A stretch of DNA of 64,000 nt from Berghia stephanieae (lineage: Eukaryota > Mollusca > Gastropoda > Nudibranchia > Aeolidiidae): assembly GCA_034508935.3 (NCBI GenBank), contig CM067452.1, forward strand, positions 42,361,029-42,425,028. Direction: 5' to 3'. The notes beneath the pieces were generated by a model. It worked only from the letters and a program-made list of their open reading frames with translations. It was not told the origin of the DNA and ran no database searches. A program made the translations under genes and the position numbers. Numbering within the stretch: the first letter of the stretch is position 1; each line of letters opens with the position of its first letter. Shown here piece after piece: positions 33,270-44,299 of the stretch.

Positions 33270-33690
33270 TAAATGGAGGAAGCCCCAGGTTTGAGAGATT
33301 TTGCCAGGATGATGGTAACTTTAATCGATAGATATTTAACCCTCTCCTTCCAGCCATATTAAGAATTTTCCCCAAAAACTTCACACCTACCCAACACAAA
33401 AACAGATATTTCTTACTCAAACAGAACATCAACAATCACATTCTATACATAATATTGTTCGACAGTATGGGCTTTATTACAGAATAGCAAGTTTTTATAG
33501 CTATAGGAACAAGAAATGAAATCTGGGTGAGAAAAGTGTCGGTTGCATCGAAACAAATGTGACGATTTTCCAATAGGTTTTAAGGAGAGGATTAAAGGAC
33601 GAGTTTTCTGAACACATTTTTAAAAATCCATACGTCTCTTTCCAGGGTACGTTCGTTAACTGGGTGCAAATACAAGTCGATGGTTAAAAG
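33270..33690 (+). repeat. Dispersed repeat R8, split by MITE P1
   Basis: R8 reads CCCAGGTTTGAGAGATTTTG, then a GATCGAT-rich part, then GGACGAGTTTTCTG. It is interrupted at 33336-33595. Other copies at 34527, 35185 and 43443. Confidence 0.6.
33336..33595 (+). mobile_element. MITE P1
   Basis: TTAA at 33336 and 33592, ends CCCTCTCCTTCCAGCC and TTTTAAGGAGAGGA. Confidence 0.82.
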
Positions 33691-33975
33691 GTTTTTACTA
33701 TGATGTCTTGACCTTGATAGATAAGGTATAAATAGTAAAACAACTATTACAGACCTGCTTAGTGCTACGAGAAATTCGTAAATTTACGAATTTTTGACTC
33801 CAGCTAGATAGCTGTAGACACTTTTTTTTTATTCAAAAAATCTTGTTGAGAATGAGAGTCTGGTTGCTTAGAAACTGTAATTTTGGACTTTGGAGCCTAT
33901 TTTGATTATGCTGAGGGCTAATAATTGATTTGTAATGATATTTAATGTGCCTTTTTCATTGTTTCCCTTGAAAAC

Positions 33976-34076
33976 AAAAAAAAAAAAAAAAAAAAAAAAC
34001 AAAAAAAAACAAAAAACAAAAAACAAAAAAAAAAAAAAATACAAAACAAAACAAAACAAAAAAACAAAAAAAAACA
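33976..34076. repeat. A-rich (AAAAAC)n tract
   Basis: About 100 bp of A with scattered C. Reading frames across it are artefacts. Confidence 0.93.
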
Positions 34077-34227
34077 GAATTGACATTTCAAGTTTGCCGC
34101 TCTGCTGTAAGAGGCCCCATACACGTCATGATTTTTACCGGTGACAGGGCTCGTCTAGGTCAATGCGACCCGATCCGTGCGTCAGTTGCAGATGCTTTTG
34201 GCCCACACACTTGAGGTATTACAACTG

Positions 34228-34330
34228 GTCATCACTGGTCCAAGTTACTGCCTCTCTAATTAATCTTTCTTATTTCTCAGAATAGTAATCACTTCTCACT
34301 AAATTATATCAATCAGACTACTGAAGGAAC
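34228..34330 (+). mobile_element. MITE fragment related to MA
   Basis: TCTCACTAAATTATATCAATCAGACTAC in two stretches, as in the MA-related group at 63599. Confidence 0.4.
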
Positions 34331-34455
34331 AAAATTGACTTAAAACTACAGGTGCCTAAATGAGTCAATAAAATGGAGAGAAAGATAAAGGGAGTAAATG
34401 TGACTCATATATAAGGCAAGGGAACAACACAAAACAAACGACGTTTCAAGTAAAC

Positions 34456-34458
<3 letters not shown>

Positions 34459-34519
<61 letters not shown>
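34459..34519. repeat. (TA)n microsatellite
   Basis: About 60 bp of TA. Confidence 0.96.
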
Positions 34520-34521
<2 letters not shown>

Positions 34522-34526
34522 GACCG

Positions 34527-34668
34527 AGAAGACCTCGAAAGGTCCCAGGTTTAAGAGTTTTTGTCAAAATGAAGATCGTTCAAATCGATCGTTATTTGAA
34601 GGACGAGTTTTCTCACCAAAATTTTAAAGAGTGTTTTTCCAGAGTACGGCAGATAACTGGTTTACAGA
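34527..34668 (+). repeat. Dispersed repeat R8
   Basis: AAGGTCCCAGGTTTAAGAGT, then GATCGTTATTTGAAGGACGA and CCAGAGTACGGCAGATAACT. Confidence 0.55.
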
Positions 34669-34962
34669 GTTAAACAGTCGTGACGTCACTTCCCTCGTAA
34701 TGACGAATAGTAACTTAGTAACTGGTTTTAAACTATCGGAACAATGGCGGATGCCCTTATGAAATACTTCTCCAACGAGCCTAAAAGTGTATCCAGAGGA
34801 GAAAAGCATTATAAATCTGATCATGTTTTGACTTTTATGCATTCTTATGACATGGCATGTGAAAAAGTTCTAGCCAGCATGAAGAATAAAAAGTACCGAT
34901 TTTCTTTGTTTAGAACTAAGCTGTCCGTTGCTGGGCGGACGTGACATCCGACTATTGAATCC
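34669..34962 (+). mobile_element. MITE M2 with intact 66-codon ORF
   Basis: Ends TTAAACAGTCGTGACGTCAC and CCGACTATTGAATCC. The ORF 34744-34944 runs MADALMKYFSNEPKSVSRGE, KHYKSDHVLTFMHS, VLASMKNKKYRFSLFRTK and stops after AGRT. The pattern GxxxYxSxHV ... ASMKxxxY resembles the start of SWIM/YqaJ-type proteins of aquatic invertebrates (family knowledge, unverified). Confidence 0.78.
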
Positions 34963-35184
34963 TATTCCATTCTTTCCCTCGCGCTCTAAGCTGCATAGAT
35001 ATTATGTTCTCGTAAAGTCTAAGCGTTCAATAATTGATTAGCATTTCTATGTTCAACAACGACTGCCGTACTCCAAAGAAAAACAACAAAACAGCAACAC
35101 ATTATTTTTAGATTTTGGCCAGAAATATTTTTCTTCTAAATTTCAATCGAAAATATGTCCCACATCTTGTCAAAAACTCACTAA

Positions 35185-35300
35185 TCTGGTATTTCAAGGA
35201 AGACTTAAAAGTATCAAAGGCTTGAGAGCTTTTTACACGATGAGAATCATATTAATTGATCAAAATTTGAAAAATGAATTTTCTGGCCATTTTCTTTTTA
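35185..35300 (+). repeat. Dispersed repeat R8, worn
   Basis: GGCTTGAGAGCTTTTTACAC, then AATTGATCAAAATTTG and AATTTTCTGGCCATTTTC. Confidence 0.4.
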
Positions 35301-35449
35301 ATGTATTTATTCAGAGTACAAGAGAGATAGTAGATAATATTATGATTTATTCTGCCATGGCGGGTGGCATGCTGCTCCAGGCCTCTCCCGATTAGGTTTA
35401 TGCCAGAACAACGCACATAAAACTTCGTGTCTATTTCATTTTATAAATG

Positions 35450-35565
35450 GGGGGTCGCCATGCATAGCTCAGTTGGAAGAGCACTCGCTTCACACGAAAA
35501 AGGAAACCAAGATCGATCCCAGGTGCAGTCGAGATAATTTTTTCAAAGCGAAACTCAAACCAGGT
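35450..35565 (+). mobile_element. tRNA-like SINE head S8
   Basis: GCATAGCTCAGTTGGAAGAG, then CGCTTCACACG and GATCGATCCCAGG: A-box, anticodon-like CAC loop and B-box. It lacks paired acceptor stems, so it is not called a tRNA gene. Confidence 0.55.
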
Positions 35566-35655
35566 ACTTACAGGTCGGAATCCGATTGTGTTATCAATAG
35601 ACCATTAAAAAAAATAGTCCATCATGGAGCTAGAGTGTATCCCGGTTTCTATATG

Positions 35656-35962
35656 AGCGGGTATGTGGTCTTGCGGTTTGACACTCGCTTTCGAATCGGA
35701 AGGTCCTGGGTTCGAGCCCCGCTCGGCGCATAGTTGAGTCCTTGGAAATGGCTCTTGCTCACATTCTCTCACGTACTCAGGTGTAAAATGAGAACCTGGC
35801 CGTTAACAGCGTTGTCTCTGTCGGAAAAAAAAATGTAATATCGCCTAGCAGGCGTCATGTCTCGTTCTACAGTTCTACATATTACGTGTTGCTGTTGGTT
35901 AGGGACCATTTGTAAAGCGCTTTGAGCACTTTTAGAGGATAATGCGCTATATAAAAAGCTCA
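35656..35962 (+). mobile_element. SINE S1
   Basis: Complete, well kept: GCGGGTATGTGGTCTTGCGG, B-box GGTTCGAGCCCCGC, tail AATGCGCTATATAAAAAG. Confidence 0.88.
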
Positions 35963-35989
35963 AGTTTATATCATAGAACGAACAATAGC

Positions 35990-36225
35990 AATTCCTTGCT
36001 ACCCTCCCTTTTGAAATGATGTAAGTATATCCCAAAGTACTTTCCGCCAGATTGAAAAGACCCAGCAAAACAATCACTGCTAGATTGACACGGGATGGGG
36101 AGGGGGGGGGGGTGGGTTAGAAAAAAATCGCGACTTCTTCCAAGACCAATCTCAGTACCTTTGCGTGTGAAGCGGGTATTCTACCAACTGAGCTAATGCT
36201 AACTGAGACCCCAATAGACAACAAA
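35990..36225 (-). mobile_element. SINE S7
   Basis: On the - strand the head reads TAGCTCAGTTGGTAGAATAC, then CGCTTCACACGC. It includes a G-run at 36103-36112. Confidence 0.6.
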
Positions 36226-36232
36226 CCACGCA

Positions 36233-36340
36233 TTAACCCTCCCCGTACCAGCCATTTTCAGAATTATCCCCGGAAATTTCAACCGCCCACCACAACAAAA
36301 ATAGATTTTTCTTACACAAACAGGAAAGCAACAAGTATAT
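36233..36340 (+). mobile_element. MITE P1, 5' part
   Basis: TTAACCCTCCCCGTACCAGC to about AGCAACAAGTATATTC, then cut by the (AAT)n array. Confidence 0.65.
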
Positions 36341-36345
36341 TCAAA

Positions 36346-36378
36346 AAAATAAAATAATAATTAATAATAATAATAATA

Positions 36379-36446
<68 letters not shown>

Positions 36447-36531
36447 GATCTTTATTGTCCATAAATATGGCAATTTGTCATTTAGTTACACTTGTCATAA
36501 CGTTATATGATAACTATAACATTGAACAGAC

Positions 36532-36598
<67 letters not shown>

Positions 36599-36600
36599 TC
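36346..36600 (-). repeat. (AAT)n, LINE-type 3' tail, (CT)n
   Basis: (AAT)n to 36448, then on the - strand a tail ATTTATGGACAATAAAGATC, then (CT)n 36535-36595. The same three-part unit is at 57174-57350 on the + strand, so this is one repeat family with a polymorphic tail. Confidence 0.65.
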
Positions 36601-36652
36601 AAGACAGTGTCGAAGCTTTAATTAAAAATAATTCTTTAAATTTTGTGCTGAT

Positions 36653-36800
36653 CTAATGTAAATGTTGCTGCTCGAAGCTCGAAGAAATGGATAATGATGT
36701 GAAATTTGATGTAAGCTTCAATTTGATTACAAAAACATATCAAATGAACGTTTCGGGTTTCCCCTTTATCGACAAAACAGGATGAATGAAACATGATGGA
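36653..36800 (-). mobile_element. Retroposon fragment HH
   Basis: GCTGCTCGAAGCTCGAAGAA, and on the - strand TCGATAAAGGGGAAACCCG followed by AAACGTTCA. Confidence 0.5.
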
Positions 36801-36995
36801 TGAATCCTATGGTTGGCATTAATAATAATAAATAAATATGGCTGCGCAGCCTCTATGGACGCTTGCCGTGAATGTGTGCGAGTTTGACACTTCGAGTTTG
36901 TCAGTTTGTTTCTATTATCCAGTTAGTAATCTGCCTCCATAAATCCCTGTCTAGTGCAAGTGTTCTTAGCTTTAGAATGGTTGGCAAGGAAAAGG

Positions 36996-37253
36996 TTAAC
37001 TCTCCTTACCAGCCATTTTTAGGATTTTCACCAAAACTTCACACCCAACCAACACAAAAATAGATTTTTTATCACTCAAACACAATAGCAGTAAGTTCTT
37101 GCGATACATAAATTCATTAGCAAAACATGCTCTACAAGACACTGTTCACTTTATTTCAATTTTATGATGTACAAAGAAATTTGAATAAGAAAAATGTTGG
37201 TTGTATCGTAACGAATCTGACGATTTTCCTGTAGTTGGTAAGGAGAGGGTTAA
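36996..37253 (+). mobile_element. MITE P1
   Basis: TTAA at 36996 and 37250, ends CTCTCCTTACCAGCC and GGTAAGGAGAGGG. Confidence 0.83.
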
Positions 37254-37459
37254 AACCGATATTCTATCAATTAATCCACTCATCAACGAACGACAGTGAG
37301 GGACGACTACTACTAGTCTTTTATTGACTCCATTGCTGGTTCGATCTATTATAATATTGTAGTCAGAATCACGCCTGATTGAATGAGGCTGCAGAACATG
37401 ATTGCCAGATACATTTAGAAAAATATACCCAATAAGTCACAGATAAATGCCCAATGGCA

Positions 37460-37590
37460 TGAAAAAACAAAAACAAGATCAAAAAACAAAAAAAAAAGAC
37501 AAAAAAAAAAAAAAACATACAAAAAAAAACAAAAACAAAAAATAAAAAAAAAAAAAAAACAAAAAAAAAAAAAAACAAAAACAAACCCCA
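37460..37590. repeat. A-rich (AAAAAC)n tract
   Basis: About 125 bp of A with scattered C/G. No coding meaning. Confidence 0.92.
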
Positions 37591-38428
37591 AACATAACCA
37601 AACTTTTTCGGGCATCACTTTTTCTGCAGAAAATGCACATATAAGTGGAAATATAACGTATATTTATAAATCTTGCCACCACTGAATAGTGGATGTTTTC
37701 ATGAAAATCTCATTGCGTTTTGCTGCTGTTAAGGGTGAAATTTTGAATATTTAAATTTGGTTAAATTAGTGTTAATTTGTCTATAAAATAGTGAAATAAA
37801 GTGATGTGAAAAAGAAAATATGACAAAATAAAGCCAATAATGCCAAACCCAAATTTCCTATGCCAAACAGATAAACAACCAAACAAACCCGGTTTATCTT
37901 TTAAAAATTTGGCATCAAAATGCCAAATTGGCAACCCTTCTGCAGACGTGAATTAACTCTGGCCGTTCTAAGTGCTGATTTATCCGTCATTTCTACGTCG
38001 TTATTAAGATTGCCTTTGTGCTTGGACATTGTTTCCAGGATTTTAAAAGACTACACAAGCCTAATCCACTCGGTACGTGAGTGTTAATTTATAAGTGTCC
38101 GTTCTTTGCGCTTTGTAAAAATCTTTTGATTTACTCCGTTATCGAACCGAATGGCTACAGGATTAAAAATTCTCTGTCGGCGTTTGGGATATAATATCAT
38201 AAATAACAATTAAGTATTTTGTTATCATTTTCATGAATATTCATATAAGTGTTATCTAAAGAGTTTCCTCGTACTGAGACTCTCAACACACGCTTGAGTG
38301 CGATTTTTATTTTATACTATGTAATTTGTTTTCTCGATTTGTCAATAATGTCAATGAAAGAAATAAAGGAGAAATATTTCTGAGAAAAAAAAAGAAAAAA
38401 AAAAAAACAATAGAAAATTTTAATTCGC

Positions 38429-38429
<1 letters not shown>
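37591..38429. other. Unique AT-rich DNA
   Basis: I see no gene or known repeat in it. It ends at an A-rich stretch before the poly(C) run. Confidence 0.5.

Positions 38430-38461
<32 letters not shown>
38430..38461. repeat. Poly(C) run of about 31
   Basis: Uninterrupted C. The true length is likely variable. Confidence 0.92.
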
Positions 38462-38462
<1 letters not shown>

Positions 38463-38559
38463 AACTTACCCCCGGTGAATCTCGTAGAATGTTAACCAGT
38501 TACCCGGCTTACCCTGTAAAGATAAGTATTTTAAAAATTTGGCTAAAGTGATACTAGGC

Positions 38560-38692
38560 TGTTAGAAGCTGTGGACTGTAAAATGTAATAAACAAAAATA
38601 AATATAACAACTTCCACAGACAAAAAAATAAATAACACAATACCAAAACATGGAACGTTTGGGCTCAAAACCCTTCTTCAGCCAACAACAGC
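38560..38692 (-). mobile_element. Retroposon family H
   Basis: - strand: GGCTGAAGAAGGGTTTTGAG, CCCAAACGTTCC, then TTTTACAGTCCACAGCTTCT. Same layout as the copy at 31325. Confidence 0.5.
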
Positions 38693-39125
38693 AACAACAA
38701 CAACAACAACAAAAACAACAACAAAACAGTAAAGACGATAATAAATTACTACTAAATTCCAGATTGACGACAGAGAAATTTTGTAGGTCCGTCCTCTCTG
38801 GTAAAGAAAAGAATATTATTTCCAAGGTCGTGAAATGTTTCGATCGTTGTTATTTCGTGATTTGATGGATTTTTGGATTGTTTTAAAACAAAAATAATTT
38901 TAGCGATGTGTATTTTTATATTCGTAACTGTCAATGAGTTTTTTTCTTCAGTTGCATTCAAATCAGGTAAGCCGGGATTAAAATTGATATATTATAAATT
39001 AAGCCATTATATAGCGCCTAGATACTCTTTTGGTTCTTAAATCTTTATGAGTGATGTGTGTAAACAGCCCTTTGAGTGACTAATAATGAATAGGTTACAT
39101 AAAAAATTGATTTTTTTTTAAATAT
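38693..39125. other. CAA repeat and unique sequence
   Basis: (CAA)n at 38686-38727, then no recognised feature. Confidence 0.45.
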
Positions 39126-39412
39126 AGGGCAATATCGACTAACCGTGCTCAAAACGCTTGACAAGGGGTCCTGGCCAACAGCAACATTTAACATTTAGGA
39201 AGGGACATGCGGCCTGTTAGGCGATATTACATATTTTTTGGATAGAGACAGCGCTGTTAACAGCCAGGTACTCATTTTACACCTGAGTACGGTGAGAGAA
39301 TGTGAGTAAAGAGCCTTTTCCAAGGACTCAACTATGCGCCGAACGAGGCTCGAACCCATGACCGTCCGATCCAAAAGCGAATGTCATACCACAAGACTAC
39401 ATAGCCTCACAA
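39126..39412 (-). mobile_element. SINE S1
   Basis: Complete on the - strand, head ending near GTGAGGCTATGTAGTCTTGT, tail near 39126. Confidence 0.82.
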
Positions 39413-40190
39413 AGAGCAGTGTAACTCACAATTTATTCATTCTATTGTTAACTAACCCTCTCCTTACCACCTACAGCAAAATCGTCACATTTGTTACGAC
39501 TCGATATACTTTTTTCTTATTCAGATTTATTTTGTACATCAAACAAACCTTGAAAAATGATCTTTGTTTAATTAATAAGAACATAAAGTTGCTTTGTTGT
39601 AATCTTGTTTAGGTTTAAAAGCCATTTTTTTTCTTCTGCTGGGTAAGCCTGCCATTTTGGGAAAATACCGAAAAGCCTCGGGAAGGAGAGGGTTAACAAC
39701 CACCTAAGTTTGTCCGAGTGTGTCGTGTATCCCGTATTTTGATTGGTTAAAAACCTGCTGATTAATGTTAAATGCGCCGCCGTTGTTCCAGACATGAAAC
39801 TATTCTTGCAACTCCCCCCCACCAAAAAAACAAAAAAAAACCAAAAAAAATAAATAAAAAAAAAACAACCCACAAAAAAAAAACAAAAAAAAAAACAAAA
39901 AACAAAAACAAAAACAAAAACAAACAAACAAACAAAGAAACAAAGAAACAAACAAAAAACAAAAACAGAAGAAAAAAACTAGAACCCCAGACCAAATGTC
40001 ATACCATAAGACCACATTGCCTCACAAAGAGCAGTGTCACTCCAAATTTATTCATTCTATTGTTAATTAACAACCACCTAAGTTTGTCCGAGTGTGTCGC
40101 GTATCCCATGTTTTGATTGGTTAAAAACCTGCTGATTAATGTTAAACGCCCCGCCGTTGTCCCAGGCATGAAACTGTTCTTGCAAAAAAA
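39378..40190. repeat. Tandem segmental duplication, one copy with a MITE
   Basis: Copy 1 is 39378-39451 plus 39697-39815; copy 2 is 39998-40190. Both share CCTCACAAAGAGCAGTGT, TTTATTCATTCTATTGTTAA, then CAACCACCTAAGTTTGTCCG and AAAAACCTGCTGATTAATGT. Copy 1 holds MITE P1; copy 2 is empty at the same TTAA. A-rich filler lies between them. Confidence 0.8.
39452..39696 (-). mobile_element. MITE P1, subfamily b, with empty site nearby
   Basis: CTAA (mutated TTAA) and TTAA flank CCCTCTCCTTACCACC and GGAAGGAGAGGG. Confidence 0.85.
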
Positions 40191-40605
40191 GTAAAAATAA
40201 ATAAATCAATAAATAGATAAATAAATAAATAACATAAAAAAGGGCCCCAGACCAAATCAGTGAATTGTTTACACGCATTGAGTAGACTATTTACATACGA
40301 AAATGGCGTTTGTCTTTCTTATCAAGTCAGTCAATATCGACGTTTATATACTGTGTGCGATCTGTTTACATAGCGTTGTCAATAAAAACCAAATTACTGT
40401 CAGTTGGGTTAGCTGATGAATTGAAAGCTTTAGTTCATTGTCACCTGTATTGCCTACTAGTCGAATTTTCTGGCTTTCGTGTTTGTTTGTTTTTATCATG
40501 ACTTGCCTACTTGAAAAATTAATAAAAATTAATAAATTTCTAGGCGATAAAAATTGTAGTCATTATAGTTTACTTTAATAATCATCAATTTATCCTCACA
40601 AATAG
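40191..40605. other. Unique DNA
   Basis: (AAAT)n near 40200-40230, then nothing recognised. Confidence 0.45.
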
Positions 40606-40900
40606 GGTTCAACAGTCGTGACGTCATTTCCCTTTTAATGACGCATAGCAACTTAGTAATTGGTTCTAAACTATCGGAACAATGGAGGACGTCCTTGTGA
40701 AATGGTTCTCCGATGAGCATAAAAGTGTATCAAGAGGAGAAAAGCGTTATAAATCTGATCATGTATTGACTTTTATACATTCTGGTCACATAACATGTAA
40801 AAAATTTCTAGCCAGCATGAAGAATAAAAAGTATCGATTTTCTTTGTTTAGAACCAAGCTGATGGTTGCTTTGCGGACGTGACATCAGACTATTGAATCC
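40606..40900 (+). mobile_element. MITE M2 with intact 66-codon ORF
   Basis: Ends GGTTCAACAGTCGTGACGTC and CATCAGACTATTGAATCC. ORF 40682-40882: MEDVLVKWFSDEHKSVSRGE, YKSDHVLTFIHS, LASMKNKKYRFSLFRTKL, stop after ALRT. Same length and stop as the copy at 34744. Confidence 0.8.
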
Positions 40901-41216
40901 TATTATTAAAAAAGACTTCAAAATCCTTTACATTATATAGTCTGGCACCAAACTTTCATTTTCAATTAGTCTTAAGGACTTAGAGCTGCTCATGAACTTC
41001 CGAGACAAGAGTCAAAATTTTGTAATTCTACTAATTATTCGTAATAATAGGCAGGTCTGTGATAAGGTTCAACAGTACTTCCGACAAAAAAACAACAACA
41101 AAAAAAAACAAAAAACAAAAAAACAAAACAAAACGCCAGCACAAACATAGGACCGCGTTTCATGGTGAAAAGTGGTGAGATTTGCATCCCGTATATCACC
41201 CCCTTCGATCATCAGA

Positions 41217-41217
41217 T

Positions 41218-41266
<49 letters not shown>
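41217..41266. repeat. (GAT)n microsatellite
   Basis: About 50 bp of GAT. Confidence 0.95.
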
Positions 41267-41269
<3 letters not shown>

Positions 41270-41377
41270 AATTCGTATCTAAAACAACAGGATATCCACC
41301 ATCAACAAAACATTGTAGCTTATGCCTGGAGGAGAAAGACAAAATCAGCATCAAAACATCTTATTGAGGCCACATTT

Positions 41378-42112
41378 AACATGAACATAGAAATCTATAA
41401 CAGCTTTCCACAAAGACGAAAAACTTAACATGAACATAGAAATCTATAACATCTTTCCACAAAGACGAAAAACTTAACATGAACACAGAAATCTATAACA
41501 TCTTTCCACAAAGACGACAAACTTAACATGAACACAGAAATCTATAACATCTTTCCACAAAGACGACAAACTTAACATGAACACAGAAATCTATAACATC
41601 TTTCCACAAAGACGACAAACTTAACATGAACACAGAAATCTATAAGATCTTTGCACAAAGACGACAAACTTAACATGAACACAGAAATCTATAACATCTT
41701 TCCACAAAGACGACTAACTTAACATGAACACAGAAATCTATAAGATCTTTCCACAAAGACGAAAAACTTAACATGAACACAGAAATCTATAACATCTTTC
41801 CACAAAGACGACAAACTTAACATGAACACAGAAATCTATAACATCTTTCCACAAAGGCGACAAACTTAACATGAACACAGAAATCTATAACATCTTTCCA
41901 CAAAGACGACAAACTTAACATGAACACAGAAATCTATAACATCTTTCCACAAAGACGACAAACTTAACATGAACACAGAAATCTATAACATCTTTCCACA
42001 AAGACGACAAACTTAACATGAACACAGAAATCTATAACATCTTTCCACAAAGACGGCAAACTTAACATGAACACAGAAATCTATAACATCTTTCCACAAA
42101 GACGACAACACC
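41378..42112. repeat. 49 bp minisatellite, 15 copies
   Basis: The unit starts AACATGAACACAGAAATCTA and continues TAACATCTTTCCACAAAGAC. Unit starts fall exactly every 49 bp from 41378 to 42064. Copies differ by single bases only. 49 is not a multiple of three, so it is not coding. Confidence 0.97.
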
Positions 42113-42299
42113 TATTAATCAGCTATAATACTTTAAAAGTCATCAACATCATCAGTTGCTAGTACTACAAGGTTCTGATGATCGTCAGAGAGAACTGCAA
42201 CATGGGTGTAGACAATTTATAGAATTGTGGGGAATTTCTAATACTTATCTCCATTCAAATGTCGAGCAATCTTGGATCACATTTGTATCATGATACAAT

Positions 42300-42404
42300 T
42301 GAATAGATAGATAGATAGATAGATAGACAGATACATAGATAGATACATAGATAGATGGATAATTAGATAGATAAATAGACACATAAAGAGGTGGATATAA
42401 ATCA

Positions 42405-42454
<50 letters not shown>

Positions 42455-42485
42455 AGAGAAAAGAGAGAGAGAAAGAGAGAGAGAG

Positions 42486-42526
<41 letters not shown>

Positions 42527-42583
42527 CAGTAATAACAGGAGCCCGTCATACAGACCCCACCCCAACACACACACACACACACA

Positions 42584-42615
<32 letters not shown>

Positions 42616-42616
42616 T
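42300..42616. repeat. (GATA), (GA) and (CA) microsatellites
   Basis: GATA-type to about 42400, GA 42407-42525, CA 42563-42616. Confidence 0.94.
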
Positions 42617-42854
42617 ACAGACACAAACTTATATTATACTTCCCGCCAACCTATACAAAGACGCAACCGTCTATACTCTTTCTTTGGTCGAACAGATACC
42701 ATTGGCTTAAGTACTAAACAGTCGATTAATTACCTCAATTGACGTTTTGACCTCTGTTACCCTACATCAGCCATGCCACGAATTCGATCCCCGTTGTGAT
42801 TGTGAACATCGTGGCCATTCGGATGGACAAGAATAACAACAGCAGAGTTACTGT

Positions 42855-43149
42855 GCGGCTATGTGGTCTTGTGGTATGACACTCGCTTTCGGATCGAAAG
42901 CATATGGGTTCGAGCCACGCTCGGCGCATAGTTGAGTCCTCGGAAAAGGCTCTTTACTCACATTCTCTAATCGTACTCAGGTGTAAAATGAGTACCTGGG
43001 CTTTAACAGCGTTGTCTCTGTCCGAAAATGTGTAATATCGCCTTACAGGCGTTATGTCCGGTCCTACATATTAAATGTTGCGGTTGACCAGGGACACCTT
43101 GTAAAGCTCCTTGAGCACATATAGTAAATATTGCGCTATATAAAAGCTC
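42855..43149 (+). mobile_element. SINE S1
   Basis: Complete: GCGGCTATGTGGTCTTGTGG, GGTTCGAGCC, ATTGCGCTATATAAAAGCTC. Confidence 0.88.
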
Positions 43150-43189
43150 AATATTTAGAATTATTAAATTATTAAGCTCCCATACTCTG

Positions 43190-43300
43190 TAACCCCCCCC
43201 CCCCCACCCCCACACAAATAAAAGAAAATAACCCCCCCCCCCCCCCCAAAAAAAAAAAAAAAAAAAAAAAAAACAAACAAAAAAAACAAACAAAATAAAA
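43190..43300. repeat. Poly(C) and poly(A) runs
   Basis: Several C-runs followed by A-runs. Homopolymer lengths are probably unreliable. Confidence 0.9.
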
Positions 43301-43442
43301 GACACCCCAAATGAATAATTTAAAAAAATAACCCAAACCAAACGGTCTTTTAATATATATGGCCAGAAAACTAGTCCTTCAAATATCGATCCATTACAAT
43401 GACCCATAATCACAACAAAACCTCTCAAACATAGGATTTATG

Positions 43443-43600
43443 GTCAAGTCCCAGGTTTGAAATTTTTTTTTTGGACAGAATTCGGATCGATAATCGATCG
43501 ATATTTAGATGAGATTTCTGGCCAAAATTTGAAAAACGAATGGGTTTTTTTTTCTTCTTCAGAGTACTGAAGGATGCATGGATTAAATTTTTCTGGCCAA
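43443..43600 (+). repeat. Dispersed repeat R8
   Basis: AAGTCCCAGGTTTGAAATTT, then GATAATCGATCGATATTTAG, TTTCTGGCCAAAATTTG. Confidence 0.5.
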
Positions 43601-43901
43601 AATGAAGAATAAAAGTGATTTATCAAATTATTCCAATAAAGCGATTGTGTACATATCATACCGCAGTGAAATTCTGACAGTCTACCGGTCCGTATCGCAG
43701 ACTATCTACAATATTAAAATCAATCATAGCCAACGTCAAATCACTGTGATATATTATAATATGATTTATCTGTTTAGAACCACGCGAGTTTTATTTCGAT
43801 AGCTCAGTGGTCAGGGCGGTTGGCAGGAATACAAATGAGCTGAGGTCGAATCTGGGTAGATTAGAATGTCTTGTCTTGTAAAAAAAAAATCTGAAAAAAA
43901 T

Positions 43902-44159
43902 GAGCTTTCATATAGCGCAATATCCACTAAACGTTCTCAAAGCGCTTTACAAGAGGGTCCCTGGCCAACAGCAACACTTAACATGTAGGACGGGACATGG
44001 ACGCCTGTGAGGCGATATTGCAATTTTATTACAGCTGAGTACGGTGAGAGAATGCGAGTTAAGAGCCTTTTCCAAGGACTCAACTATGGGCCGAGGAGGC
44101 TCGAACCCAGAACCTTCCGATCCGAAAGCGAGTGTCATACCACTAGACCACATAGCCAT
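43902..44159 (-). mobile_element. SINE S1
   Basis: - strand head TATGGCTATGTGGTCTAGTG at the right end, tail GATATTGCGCTATATGAAAG at the left. Confidence 0.86.
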
Positions 44160-44299
44160 ACTGTCTACTATACAATAAATGAAAATGGGTTTAAAAACTA
44201 GTCGTTCAGGCCATTAGAAAAGGCCAATCAAGCCAGAGTTGATCAAGTTTTCTATCAATTCTATCAGTTCTTAAACTTGAGGTTTCTACATAAAAAGAA

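Noticed and set aside
41378-42112. CRISPR-like regular array
   Set aside because: Units are whole tandem repeats without variable spacers, and the DNA is animal. The same applies to the 27 bp and 41 bp arrays.
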